Positions 26,488 through 33,918 of a DNA stretch of 64,000 nt are shown in pieces; positions within the stretch are counted from its first letter, which is position 1; each line of letters opens with the position of its first letter. Source of the DNA: Cytophagales bacterium (lineage in GTDB: Bacteria; Bacteroidota; Bacteroidia; Cytophagales; Cyclobacteriaceae); NCBI GenBank assembly GCA_025359125.1, contig JANYHI010000026.1:61197-125196 (forward strand), in the 5' to 3' direction. The notes beneath the pieces were generated by a model, which did no database searches, was not told where the DNA came from, and saw nothing but the letters and a program-made list of their open reading frames with translations. Position numbers and translations under genes: made by a program.

Positions 26488-27133
26488 GCGTACTTGTTTT
26501 TATCTGTGAGTTTTTAGTTTGGGAGTTATCTTTATATTTCTGATAGAGTTTGCGCCCTTTATCCGTGCAAAGTCCATAGACGAAATGATCAAAAAACTGT
26601 GACTGCACTTCTACCAGATTAAATTTCTCTTTCGGAAAAGTCTGGTCGTCAAAAGCAGATTCAATTAATACCAATCTGCTGATGGCCATAATTTCAGGGT
26701 TAATATCAAGGCGAAAATATCCTTCGCTCATTCCTTGTTTAAGATTGCGTACTATTGACTTCATGATAAATCCATGCTTGTGATTTAGCCATAAAGCCCA
26801 AGCCTTTGGGTGAAACTTTTGAAGATCAAATAATAGCGAAGGATTCAACTCTTCCATCTCGCATTTAATGCGAACTGAAATTTTATTTAATTCGTCAATT
26901 GAGTTTTCTGATTCTTTAGTAATGCTATCATATTCAACTACCTCGCGCTGCATATGTGTTTGCGACATGGCAGTTACCAGTTCATCTTTATCGGCAAAAT
27001 GTTGGTACAAAGTTTTTTTGGAAACGGATAAATGGCGGGCTATATCATCCATGGAAACACTGCGTATGCCATACTTCATAAAGAGTTTTTCAGCCCCTTC
27101 CAAAATCTTATCTTTTACTTCAATTTCTTCCAT
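26471..27133 (-). CDS. TetR/AcrR family repressor of the efflux operon
   Basis: A 220-residue regulator. The N-terminal helix-turn-helix is recognisable (IRSVSMDDIARHLSVSKKTL followed by YQHFADKDELV, about residues 22-55); the rest is an all-helical ligand domain. It is the first gene of the tetR-tolC-mfp-rnd operon and overlaps the second by 17 bases, so it should control its own operon. A 9-bp perfect inverted repeat lies 18 bases upstream of its start (27151-27178) and is the best candidate operator. The ligand is unknown. Confidence 0.93.
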   Translation of the reverse strand: MEEIEVKDKILEGAEKLFMKYGIRSVSMDDIARHLSVSKKTLYQHFADKDELVTAMSQTHMQREVVEYDSITKESENSIDELNKISVRIKCEMEELNPSLLFDLQKFHPKAWALWLNHKHGFIMKSIVRNLKQGMSEGYFRLDINPEIMAISRLVLIESAFDDQTFPKEKFNLVEVQSQFFDHFVYGLCTDKGRKLYQKYKDNSQTKNSQIKTSTHESIL

Positions 27134-27150
27134 AACGGCCGCGAAACTAT

Positions 27151-27187
27151 GGAAACTTTTTATATTTCCAAAGTTTCCTTGGTTTCC
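27151..27187. promoter_or_regulatory. candidate TetR operator with phased TTTCC half-sites
   Basis: GGAAACTTT (27151-27159) and AAAGTTTCC (27170-27178) are exact reverse complements separated by 10 bases. Further TTTCC words at 27164-27168 and 27183-27187 give three half-sites spaced 10 and 9 bases apart, close to one helical turn. The site lies directly upstream of the tetR-like gene that heads the efflux operon. Confidence 0.65.
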
Positions 27188-27272
27188 TTCAACGCCATTT
27201 TTACGATTGGGTTGATGTTTTTATTAAAATTTTTTGATTTTTTTTAAGAATCACCAGCTCAAACGGTTGCAA

Positions 27273-27620
27273 TTACTCTTGCCCAGGCTTTGGTGTGTAG
27301 CACCATTTCTCCTTCATTTTTTGCTTAAACTTTTCTTTTTCTTCTGGACTCATTGAATTAAGGCGGCTCTTCCAATAGCCTGCCCACCTATGATCTTTAT
27401 GATGTCCTTTGCTGAATGATCCAAAAAATATCTTACTCAAAACTAATAGTCCTAGTGTTTGCCAGAAGGAAATAATTGGACCATTAAACAATGAAGGTAT
27501 TAGCCAATTCCAAAGCTGCATGGTTATCCATCCAAATGTTGCTATTGCCAACACGCCTAATACCACCCACATCGCAATCTTCAATCCATATTTCATAATT
27601 TTTTTATTTATTGCTATCAA
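27273..27620 (-). CDS. small membrane protein co-transcribed with an ECF sigma factor
   Basis: A 115-residue protein that I recognise only as a conserved-looking Bacteroidota protein. It has two hydrophobic helices (about residues 12-35 and 48-65, including MWVVLGVLAIATFGWITMQL and ISFWQTLGLLVLSKIFFG), a Trp/Leu-rich WNWLIPSLF between them, and a charged C-terminal tail (HHKDHRWAGYWKSRL, then MSPEEKEKFKQKMKEKW). It begins 37 bases after the ECF sigma gene on the same strand. Genes after ECF factors often encode their membrane anti-sigma partner, but no zinc anti-sigma (ZAS) motif is present. Met9 is an alternative start. Confidence 0.75.
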   Translation of the reverse strand: MIAINKKIMKYGLKIAMWVVLGVLAIATFGWITMQLWNWLIPSLFNGPIISFWQTLGLLVLSKIFFGSFSKGHHKDHRWAGYWKSRLNSMSPEEKEKFKQKMKEKWCYTPKPGQE

Positions 27621-27657
27621 CTTTCATTAAAAGCATTGTGATTCATTTTTTTTAAAC

Positions 27658-28224
27658 CTAATTACCCACTACATCATTATAAAATTTTTGTAGCCGCTTT
27701 CGAAGTGCCATAATTGCATAGCGCTTCCGCGATAGGAGTGTATTTATTGATACACCAGTTTCTTCCGATATTTCCCTAAAACCCTTTTCCTCGATTTCAT
27801 TTAGAATAAATATCTCTCTTTGCTCGGCAGGCAATTCTGCCAATGCATCGGTGATTTCATCCCAAATAGCCTCTCGTAATAAAGTAGCTTCTGGAGTATT
27901 ATCTAAGTCTGGAAGTATGTCTTGTAAAGTCAAAGGAGAGTCTTCGTCTTTACCAGAAATTAATTCAAAGTCTGTACGTTTCGGTCGGGCAGCATCTCTT
28001 CTATAGCGATCGATAATTTTATTGCGCGCTACGCTATACAACCAAGAGGTAACTCTATCTAATGACTCAATTGTTTCGAAGCCTGATACAAATTGAAAAA
28101 ACACATCCTGAAGTATATCCTCCGCCTCTTCCACCGAAGACACCCTGCTGCGGATGAACCCGAGCAGTTTATCTTTCTCATTCAGAAATGTGTTTTCTTT
28201 TATTTGTTGCATCGCCAAATCCAT
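27658..28224 (-). CDS. ECF-type RNA polymerase sigma factor
   Basis: A 188-residue sigma-70 family protein of ECF size. Region 2 contains EEAEDILQDVFFQFVSG and SWLYSVARNKIIDRYRR; region 4 contains LPAEQREIFILNEIEEKGFR and the helix-turn-helix EISEETGVSINTLLSRKRYA. The linker between them is short, and region 1 and region 3 are absent, as expected. It heads a two-gene unit with the small membrane protein downstream. A 22-base perfect palindrome lies 45 bases upstream of its start. The signal is unknown. Confidence 0.93.
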   Translation of the reverse strand: MDLAMQQIKENTFLNEKDKLLGFIRSRVSSVEEAEDILQDVFFQFVSGFETIESLDRVTSWLYSVARNKIIDRYRRDAARPKRTDFELISGKDEDSPLTLQDILPDLDNTPEATLLREAIWDEITDALAELPAEQREIFILNEIEEKGFREISEETGVSINTLLSRKRYAIMALRKRLQKFYNDVVGN

Positions 28225-28268
28225 CGCCCTGCACTAATTTTTATCATAGACGGCAGGTGTATTTGTTT

Positions 28269-28290
28269 TATTTTACAAAACTGTAAAATA
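28269..28290. promoter_or_regulatory. 22-base perfect palindrome between sigma factor and hydrolase genes
   Basis: TATTTTACA (28269-28277) and TGTAAAATA (28282-28290) are exact reverse complements with spacer AAAC. The site lies in the divergent spacer between the ECF sigma gene and the alpha/beta hydrolase gene, with no T tract, so an operator is more likely than a terminator. The bound protein is not identified. Confidence 0.5.
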
Positions 28291-28373
28291 GTTAGCAATA
28301 CCAGCGTAGAAATTAAGTTTTGATCTATATCCCCATAAAAAGTAAGTACTTTCGCTAAATAGCCACATCAAAT

Positions 28374-29171
28374 TTGTTTTCTCGAAATTCTATTCACACA
28401 TCCGACTTCCAACTTTTCTATTTTAAATTGGGAAATGGAAAAGAACCATTGCTCTTGTTTCACGGGTTCGGACAAACGCATCGAGCATTCAACTCGTGGA
28501 ATGAACTAAGCGATCAATACACGCTATATCTTTTTGATTTATTTTTTCATGGAGAAAGTACTTGGCACAATCGATTACCAATCGAAAAAAAAGATTGGAA
28601 AAAAATTATAACTATTTTTCTAGAAAAGGAAGGGCTGGAGCGCTTTTCAATTGGAGGTTTTAGTATGGGTGGCAAGTTTGCATTGGCTGCTTTAGAATCC
28701 TTTTCAACCCAAACTAATAGAATTATTTTACTTGCACCCGATGGCATCAAAACTAGTTTTTGGTATAGCCTTGCCACTTACCCAATTGCAGTTCGTTCGC
28801 TTTTTAAAAGTATGATTTTGCACCCGAATCGTTTATATAAAATAACCAAAGCATTAAAGGCTCTAAAATTTATTGACAACGGATTGCTTCGTTTTACTGA
28901 ATTGCAAATGGACACCGAAGAGAAACGAAGAAGAGTTTATTGCTCTTGGGTATACTTCAGATATTTTAAATTTGACTTAGCGTTGATTGCTAAACTCATT
29001 CACACCCATAAAATTGATTTTGTTTTATACACAGGCAGGCACGATAAGGTAATTCCGCCCGAAAATATGAATCGTTTACTTAAGCACCTGCCTTCAACAT
29101 ATAGCAACACCATTTTGGAAGCAGGGCATAATGACTTGATCGACAAAAGTTTTCTGCTTCTTAAAAACTAA
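28374..29171 (+). CDS. alpha/beta hydrolase
   Basis: A 265-residue cytosolic hydrolase. The oxyanion-hole HGFG is at residues 30-33, the nucleophile elbow GFSMGG places Ser at 97, the acid is probably Asp in YTGRHDKVIPPE, and the catalytic His is in EAGHND near the C-terminus. A helical cap separates the two halves. There is no signal peptide. Substrate unknown: an esterase, a C-C hydrolase or a MenH-like enzyme are all possible. Its last 11 bases overlap the end of the convergent outer-membrane protein gene. Confidence 0.9.
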   Translation: MFSRNSIHTSDFQLFYFKLGNGKEPLLLFHGFGQTHRAFNSWNELSDQYTLYLFDLFFHGESTWHNRLPIEKKDWKKIITIFLEKEGLERFSIGGFSMGGKFALAALESFSTQTNRIILLAPDGIKTSFWYSLATYPIAVRSLFKSMILHPNRLYKITKALKALKFIDNGLLRFTELQMDTEEKRRRVYCSWVYFRYFKFDLALIAKLIHTHKIDFVLYTGRHDKVIPPENMNRLLKHLPSTYSNTILEAGHNDLIDKSFLLLKN

Positions 29172-30051
29172 AGTGATAACCAATACTTATAGTTACAGGC
29201 CAGGGTGCTTGCACGCCCCTAATGGCCGGATTATTTTGCAAGGCAGCAAGGTCTCTATCAAATTCAGCCGGCCTGAAAGGCAGGATCAATTCAAAGTGCC
29301 AAAAACTCCTTTCATCTCTTCGCGTTTTAGAAATAAAGCCAGCTCCTATTGAGGGACCATAATAAATTTTATCATATTGTTTTGTTCCTGAAATGGCAAT
29401 GGCGGCAGTATAACCATACATAACATTAAAGGTGGGCACTATTTTTTTTTCAGGGTTTATCCTAATGATTGCCCCCGCATTGTAACCAAACCCCGCAAAC
29501 GCATAACCTCCTGAAAAATAAAACCCTAAATGCTGATCGGGCAAAAAAGTTAATCGGGCTCCATAACCACCATAATCCTGACCAAGACCAATTCCAAAAC
29601 TGCCTTTTGGTAAATCTTCTAAGTGTTCAGATTTCTGTTCATTCTCCTTTTTAGATTCTTCATTCTCTTGTTCCTGATTTTTCTTTTCACCCTTGACTAC
29701 GGTGCTATTCGAGATAGGGGGAATTGTAGAAGTCGGAGAAGTTAAAACCGGAAAGGGTTGAGGAGCCAAGGCATCTAACTTTCTGCCACCCGCATAAACA
29801 ATTATTCCAGAGGCAAGAAGTTTATTAATCAACCGAGGATTAATTGCTATGTCACTCTCGGCTTGAAACCGAACTACATAAATTTCAGAAATACCTAAAG
29901 TGCCTGCCTTTGTAAACAATTGAGTATCGGATGTGGAAATTAACTCGGTTCTGAGTTTTACACTGTCTCTTAACTGAATAATGGCATCCTGACCCTTAGC
30001 AAAGTAAAATGATACAAAAAGGAGAAGGGAAAGACACAGTCTCATATTCAA
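29161..30051 (-). CDS. hypothetical outer-membrane beta-barrel protein
   Basis: A 296-residue exported protein. The signal peptide is residues 1-20 (LCLSLLLFVSFYFAKG). An N-terminal ~80-residue domain (QDAIIQLRDSVKLRTELIST, later EIYVVRFQAESDIA) resembles small SH3-like domains of Bacteroidota envelope proteins. A low-complexity Glu/Lys/Gln linker (about residues 120-145) follows. A C-terminal part made of alternating strands (GSFGIGLGQDYGGYGARLTF to VTISIGYHFSF, ending in aromatic Phe) has the look of an outer-membrane barrel. Function is unknown. It is divergent from purL. Confidence 0.75.
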   Translation of the reverse strand: MNMRLCLSLLLFVSFYFAKGQDAIIQLRDSVKLRTELISTSDTQLFTKAGTLGISEIYVVRFQAESDIAINPRLINKLLASGIIVYAGGRKLDALAPQPFPVLTSPTSTIPPISNSTVVKGEKKNQEQENEESKKENEQKSEHLEDLPKGSFGIGLGQDYGGYGARLTFLPDQHLGFYFSGGYAFAGFGYNAGAIIRINPEKKIVPTFNVMYGYTAAIAISGTKQYDKIYYGPSIGAGFISKTRRDERSFWHFELILPFRPAEFDRDLAALQNNPAIRGVQAPWPVTISIGYHFSF

Positions 30052-30144
30052 AAAAATTATTTATTAAAAAATCTAAGCCCGAAGGTATAAATAATGGCCT
30101 CAGTTTTAACAATAACTGTTAATTTTGGGCTTACATCCTTACTA

Positions 30145-33100
30145 ATGATTGCTTTCTTTCGCTCCGACTCTAACGTACTATTTGCTGTTGGCCACTCAAA
30201 CCTTTTTTCGGTTGCTGATTATGAAAAATTGATTTGGCTATTTGGAGGTGCCAAACCACTGACCGAAAAGTCTTTAAACGGAAAATTTATTGGGCCGCGC
30301 AAAGAGATGATTACTCCGTGGAGCACCAACGCTGTTGAAATTACACAAACAATGGGGCTTGTGGGAATACAACGAATGGAAGAGTTTTTTGAAGCTACAA
30401 CAAGCGAACCTACTTATGATAAAATGCTTCAACATCTTTATGATGTTTTAGATCAGGATATTTTCACAATTCATCACACTCCACAGTCGATTCTGGAAAT
30501 TGACGATATCAAAAAATACAGTGAAGAGGAAGGACTCGCATTGAGTGAAGTAGAAATTGATTATTTGAACGAAGTAAGTCTACAACTTAAACGAAAGCTT
30601 ACCGATAGTGAAGTGTTCGGATTCTCTCAAGTAAACTCAGAGCATTGCCGCCACAAAATTTTTAACGGCACTTTTATTATTGATGGCCAAGAGAAAGCAT
30701 CTACGCTTTTTCAACTGATAAAAAAGACTTCCAAAGAAAATCCTAATTACATTGTTTCGGCTTATAAAGATAACGTAGCCTTTGTCAAAGGTCCGCGTAT
30801 CGAACAGTTTGCACCTACTAAACAAGACGTTCCTGATTTTTTTGCCGTTACTGATTTCGATTCGGTAATTTCGCTAAAAGCAGAAACTCACAATTTCCCT
30901 ACTACCGTTGAGCCATTCAACGGAGCGGCTACAGGATCTGGTGGCGAAATCAGAGATAGACTAGCAGGCGGAAAAGGATCTTTGCCCTTGGCGGGAACTG
31001 CTGTTTACATGACATCTTACTCTAGATTAGAAAAAGGGAGAGCTTGGGAAGAAAAAATAGCACCGCGCCCTTGGCTTTATCAAACACCCGCTGAAATTTT
31101 AATTAAAGCGTCAGATGGTGCCAGCGATTTCGGTAACAAATTTGGCCAGCCCCTCATCTGCGGAAGCTTATTAACCTTCGAACACATCGAGGATAATAAA
31201 AAATTTGGTTACGATAAAGTTATCATGCAAGCCGGAGGCATTGGCTTTGGCAAAGAGAAAGACAGCCAGAAAGAACACTTGAAAGCCGGAGATCAAATAG
31301 TAATGATGGGTGGCGACAATTATAGAATTGGAATGGGCGGTGCAGCAGTATCATCTGTAACTACAGGTCAGTTTGCCAATGCCTTGGAACTTAATGCTAT
31401 TCAACGCTCTAATCCTGAAATGCAAAAGCGAGTGATGAATGCAATTCGTGCAATGGTGGAGTCAGATAACAATCCAATTGTTTCCATTCACGACCATGGA
31501 GCAGGTGGACACTTAAATTGCTTTTCTGAATTGTTAGAAGAAACAGGTGGAACGATTGAAGTGGAAAAAATTCCTGTGGGCGATCCTACACTTTCCGCCA
31601 AAGAAATTATAAGTAACGAATCGCAAGAGAGAATGGGTATTGCCATTCAGAAAAAAGATTTAGCTGAACTGCAACGCGTAGCAGATCGTGAACGCGCGCC
31701 TATGTATAATGTAGGAGAAGCCACGGGAGATCATAAGTTTAAATTTGCCGGAGTTAATCATTCGATGAATCCGGTGGAGTTAGAAGTGAAACATTTATTT
31801 GGTTCATCACCTAAAACTATTTTAACAGATAAAAGCAGCGCTTCCCATTTTACAGAAATTACCTACGATCAATCAAGGCTTCAATTTTACATCGAACAAG
31901 TTTTACAACTAGAATCTGTGGCGTGTAAAGATTGGTTGACTAATAAAGTGGATCGATCAGTTTCAGGCAAGGTTGCTACGCAGCAAACCTGTGGTCTCCT
32001 TCAACTTCCGTTGAATAACGTTTCTGTAATGTCTTTAGACTTTCTCAGCAACAAAGGAATTGCTACTTCTATTGGTCATGCGCCTGCTGCTGCTTTGGTA
32101 GACCCAGTTGCGGGAAGCAAACTTGCCATCGCAGAAGCTTTGACCAATTTAGTGTGGGCACCGCTGACACACGGTTTGAAAGGTGTTTCGCTTAGCGCGA
32201 ATTGGATGTGGCCAGCAAAAACTGAAGGAGAAAATGCAAGACTCTATCAAGCAGTGGAGGCTGTAAGTGATTTTGCTTGTGCCTTAGGAATCAACATCCC
32301 AACAGGAAAAGATTCCTTATCGATGACGCAGAAATATCCAAAAGGTGAGGTGGTATACGCTCCTGGCACTGTGATTATTTCAGCCGTTGCAGAAGTGAGT
32401 GATATTCGTAAAACAATTTCGCCAGCACTAGAGCCAGTTGTTGGTTCTCAATTAATTTATATCGATTTCTCAAAAGATAAATTAAAATTAGGAGGTAGTA
32501 GTTTAGGGCAAGTGGTAAATCTGTTAGGCAAAGAAGCCCCAACAATAACAGATGCAACTTATTTTGCAAAGGCGTTTACCGTTATTCAAAAATTAATTCA
32601 AGAAAATTTAATTTTAGCAGGGCATGATATTTCATCGGGTGGATTGATTACTACTGTTTTAGAAATGTGTTTTCCAAATTTATCTGTTAGCGTTAATCTG
32701 ACCTTGGAGCTTGGAAACGACCCTGTGAAAACATTATTTGCCGAAAATCCTGGAGTGGTGATTCAGGTGAGTGATATAAATAAGGTTAAAGAGCTGTTGA
32801 GTTCAAATGGAATTTTGTTTACAGTAGTTGGTGAGTTGATTACCGAACCTTTAATAAGGTTGCAAGCTACAGGCCACAAGCTACAAGCCGCGAGCGGCAC
32901 TGAACAACCAGCGGCTTGGGGCTTGGAGCTTAAAGCCATCAACATCAGCGACCTCCGAAAAAAATGGTTCCACACTTCTTACCTGCTCGATAAAATTCAG
33001 CGGCCAAAAGGTCATGCCGAAAAAAGAAAGGAAAATTTTAGTAAGCAACCTCTCTCCTATCAATTCCAAAAAAACTTTGATGGAACCTTTTCCAGTTATG

Positions 33101-33897
33101 GAGTTGATCCCAAACGGAGAATCGCGACAGGAATAAAAGCAGCCATCATTCGTGAAAAGGGAGTAAACGGAGATCGTGAAATGGCCTACGCACTTTATCT
33201 GGCTGGCTTCGATGTAAAAGATGTACACATGACTGATCTTGTAGCTGGCAGGGAAGATTTGAGTGGCGTGAATATGATTGTGTTTGTGGGTGGCTTCTCT
33301 AATTCAGATGTTCTTGGATCTGCTAAAGGGTGGGCAGGCTCATTCTTGTATAATCCCAAAGCAAAAGCAGCATTAGATAATTTTTATGCAAGACCGGATA
33401 CCTTGAGCTTAGGTGTTTGCAACGGCTGCCAATTGATGATGGAACTAGGATTGGTATATAAAGAAGTGGCAATGGCCGATCATCCAAAAATGCATCACAA
33501 CGGTTCCGGAAAATTTGAATCAACATTTATAACCGTGAATGTTCCTAAGAATAATTCGGTAATGCTATCGAGCTACGAAGGTGCGCAACTAGGCGTATGG
33601 CTAGCACATGGTGAGGGGATGTTTAAATTAAAAAACACTTCACTCGATTATAAAGTAGCTGCCACTTTTACTTACCCTGAATATCCTGGCAACCCTAACG
33701 ATAGTGATTTTGCAGTAGCCGCATTACACTCTACCGATGGCAGACATTTGGCAATAATGCCGCACATCGAAAGAAGTTTGTTCCCTTGGAATTGGCCTTA
33801 TTATCCAACAGAGAGAAAACAACAAGATCAAATCTCACCGTGGTTCGAAGCCTTTGTGAATGCACGAAAATGGGTGGAAAAGAAAGTTAAAAGTTAA
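30145..33897 (+). CDS. purL: phosphoribosylformylglycinamidine synthase, single-chain
   Basis: A 1250-residue large-type PurL, which converts FGAR, glutamine and ATP to FGAM in purine synthesis. The N-terminal PurS-like domain starts MIAFFRSDSNVLFAVG; an in-frame ATG 51 bases upstream (30094) would add 17 residues not typical of the family. The synthase domain has SQVNSEHCRHKIF, KAETHNFPTTVEPFNGAATG and SIHDHGAGG. The C-terminal class I glutaminase has Cys1092 (LGVCNGCQLMMELG) and His1207/Glu1209 (PHIERSLFPW). Residues about 906-930 are encoded by a palindromic repeat (32860-32931) and look like an in-frame insertion in a loop just before the INISDLRKKWFHTSYLLD region. Otherwise complete. It is convergent with the AddB-like gene. 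Confidence 0.95.
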   Translation: MIAFFRSDSNVLFAVGHSNLFSVADYEKLIWLFGGAKPLTEKSLNGKFIGPRKEMITPWSTNAVEITQTMGLVGIQRMEEFFEATTSEPTYDKMLQHLYDVLDQDIFTIHHTPQSILEIDDIKKYSEEEGLALSEVEIDYLNEVSLQLKRKLTDSEVFGFSQVNSEHCRHKIFNGTFIIDGQEKASTLFQLIKKTSKENPNYIVSAYKDNVAFVKGPRIEQFAPTKQDVPDFFAVTDFDSVISLKAETHNFPTTVEPFNGAATGSGGEIRDRLAGGKGSLPLAGTAVYMTSYSRLEKGRAWEEKIAPRPWLYQTPAEILIKASDGASDFGNKFGQPLICGSLLTFEHIEDNKKFGYDKVIMQAGGIGFGKEKDSQKEHLKAGDQIVMMGGDNYRIGMGGAAVSSVTTGQFANALELNAIQRSNPEMQKRVMNAIRAMVESDNNPIVSIHDHGAGGHLNCFSELLEETGGTIEVEKIPVGDPTLSAKEIISNESQERMGIAIQKKDLAELQRVADRERAPMYNVGEATGDHKFKFAGVNHSMNPVELEVKHLFGSSPKTILTDKSSASHFTEITYDQSRLQFYIEQVLQLESVACKDWLTNKVDRSVSGKVATQQTCGLLQLPLNNVSVMSLDFLSNKGIATSIGHAPAAALVDPVAGSKLAIAEALTNLVWAPLTHGLKGVSLSANWMWPAKTEGENARLYQAVEAVSDFACALGINIPTGKDSLSMTQKYPKGEVVYAPGTVIISAVAEVSDIRKTISPALEPVVGSQLIYIDFSKDKLKLGGSSLGQVVNLLGKEAPTITDATYFAKAFTVIQKLIQENLILAGHDISSGGLITTVLEMCFPNLSVSVNLTLELGNDPVKTLFAENPGVVIQVSDINKVKELLSSNGILFTVVGELITEPLIRLQATGHKLQAASGTEQPAAWGLELKAINISDLRKKWFHTSYLLDKIQRPKGHAEKRKENFSKQPLSYQFQKNFDGTFSSYGVDPKRRIATGIKAAIIREKGVNGDREMAYALYLAGFDVKDVHMTDLVAGREDLSGVNMIVFVGGFSNSDVLGSAKGWAGSFLYNPKAKAALDNFYARPDTLSLGVCNGCQLMMELGLVYKEVAMADHPKMHHNGSGKFESTFITVNVPKNNSVMLSSYEGAQLGVWLAHGEGMFKLKNTSLDYKVAATFTYPEYPGNPNDSDFAVAALHSTDGRHLAIMPHIERSLFPWNWPYYPTERKQQDQISPWFEAFVNARKWVEKKVKS
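32860..32931. repeat. in-frame palindromic repeat element within purL
   Basis: CAAGCTACAAGCCGC (32877-32891) pairs with GCGGCTTGGGGCTTG (32911-32925), with one mismatch and one G.T pair, around a 19-base interior. Further out AAGCT (32864-32868) pairs with AGCTT (32927-32931). Words like CAAGCTACAAGC are common in intergenic repeats of Bacteroidota. Here the element is read in frame, giving LQATGHKLQAASGTEQPAAW within PurL. Confidence 0.75.
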
Positions 33898-33918
33898 AAG
33901 TCTTAAATTCAAAGTTAG

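Noticed and set aside
30094..30144. Upstream in-frame ATG (30094) as the purL start
   Set aside because: The family N-terminus matches MIAFFRSDSN at 30145; the extra 17 residues have no counterpart.
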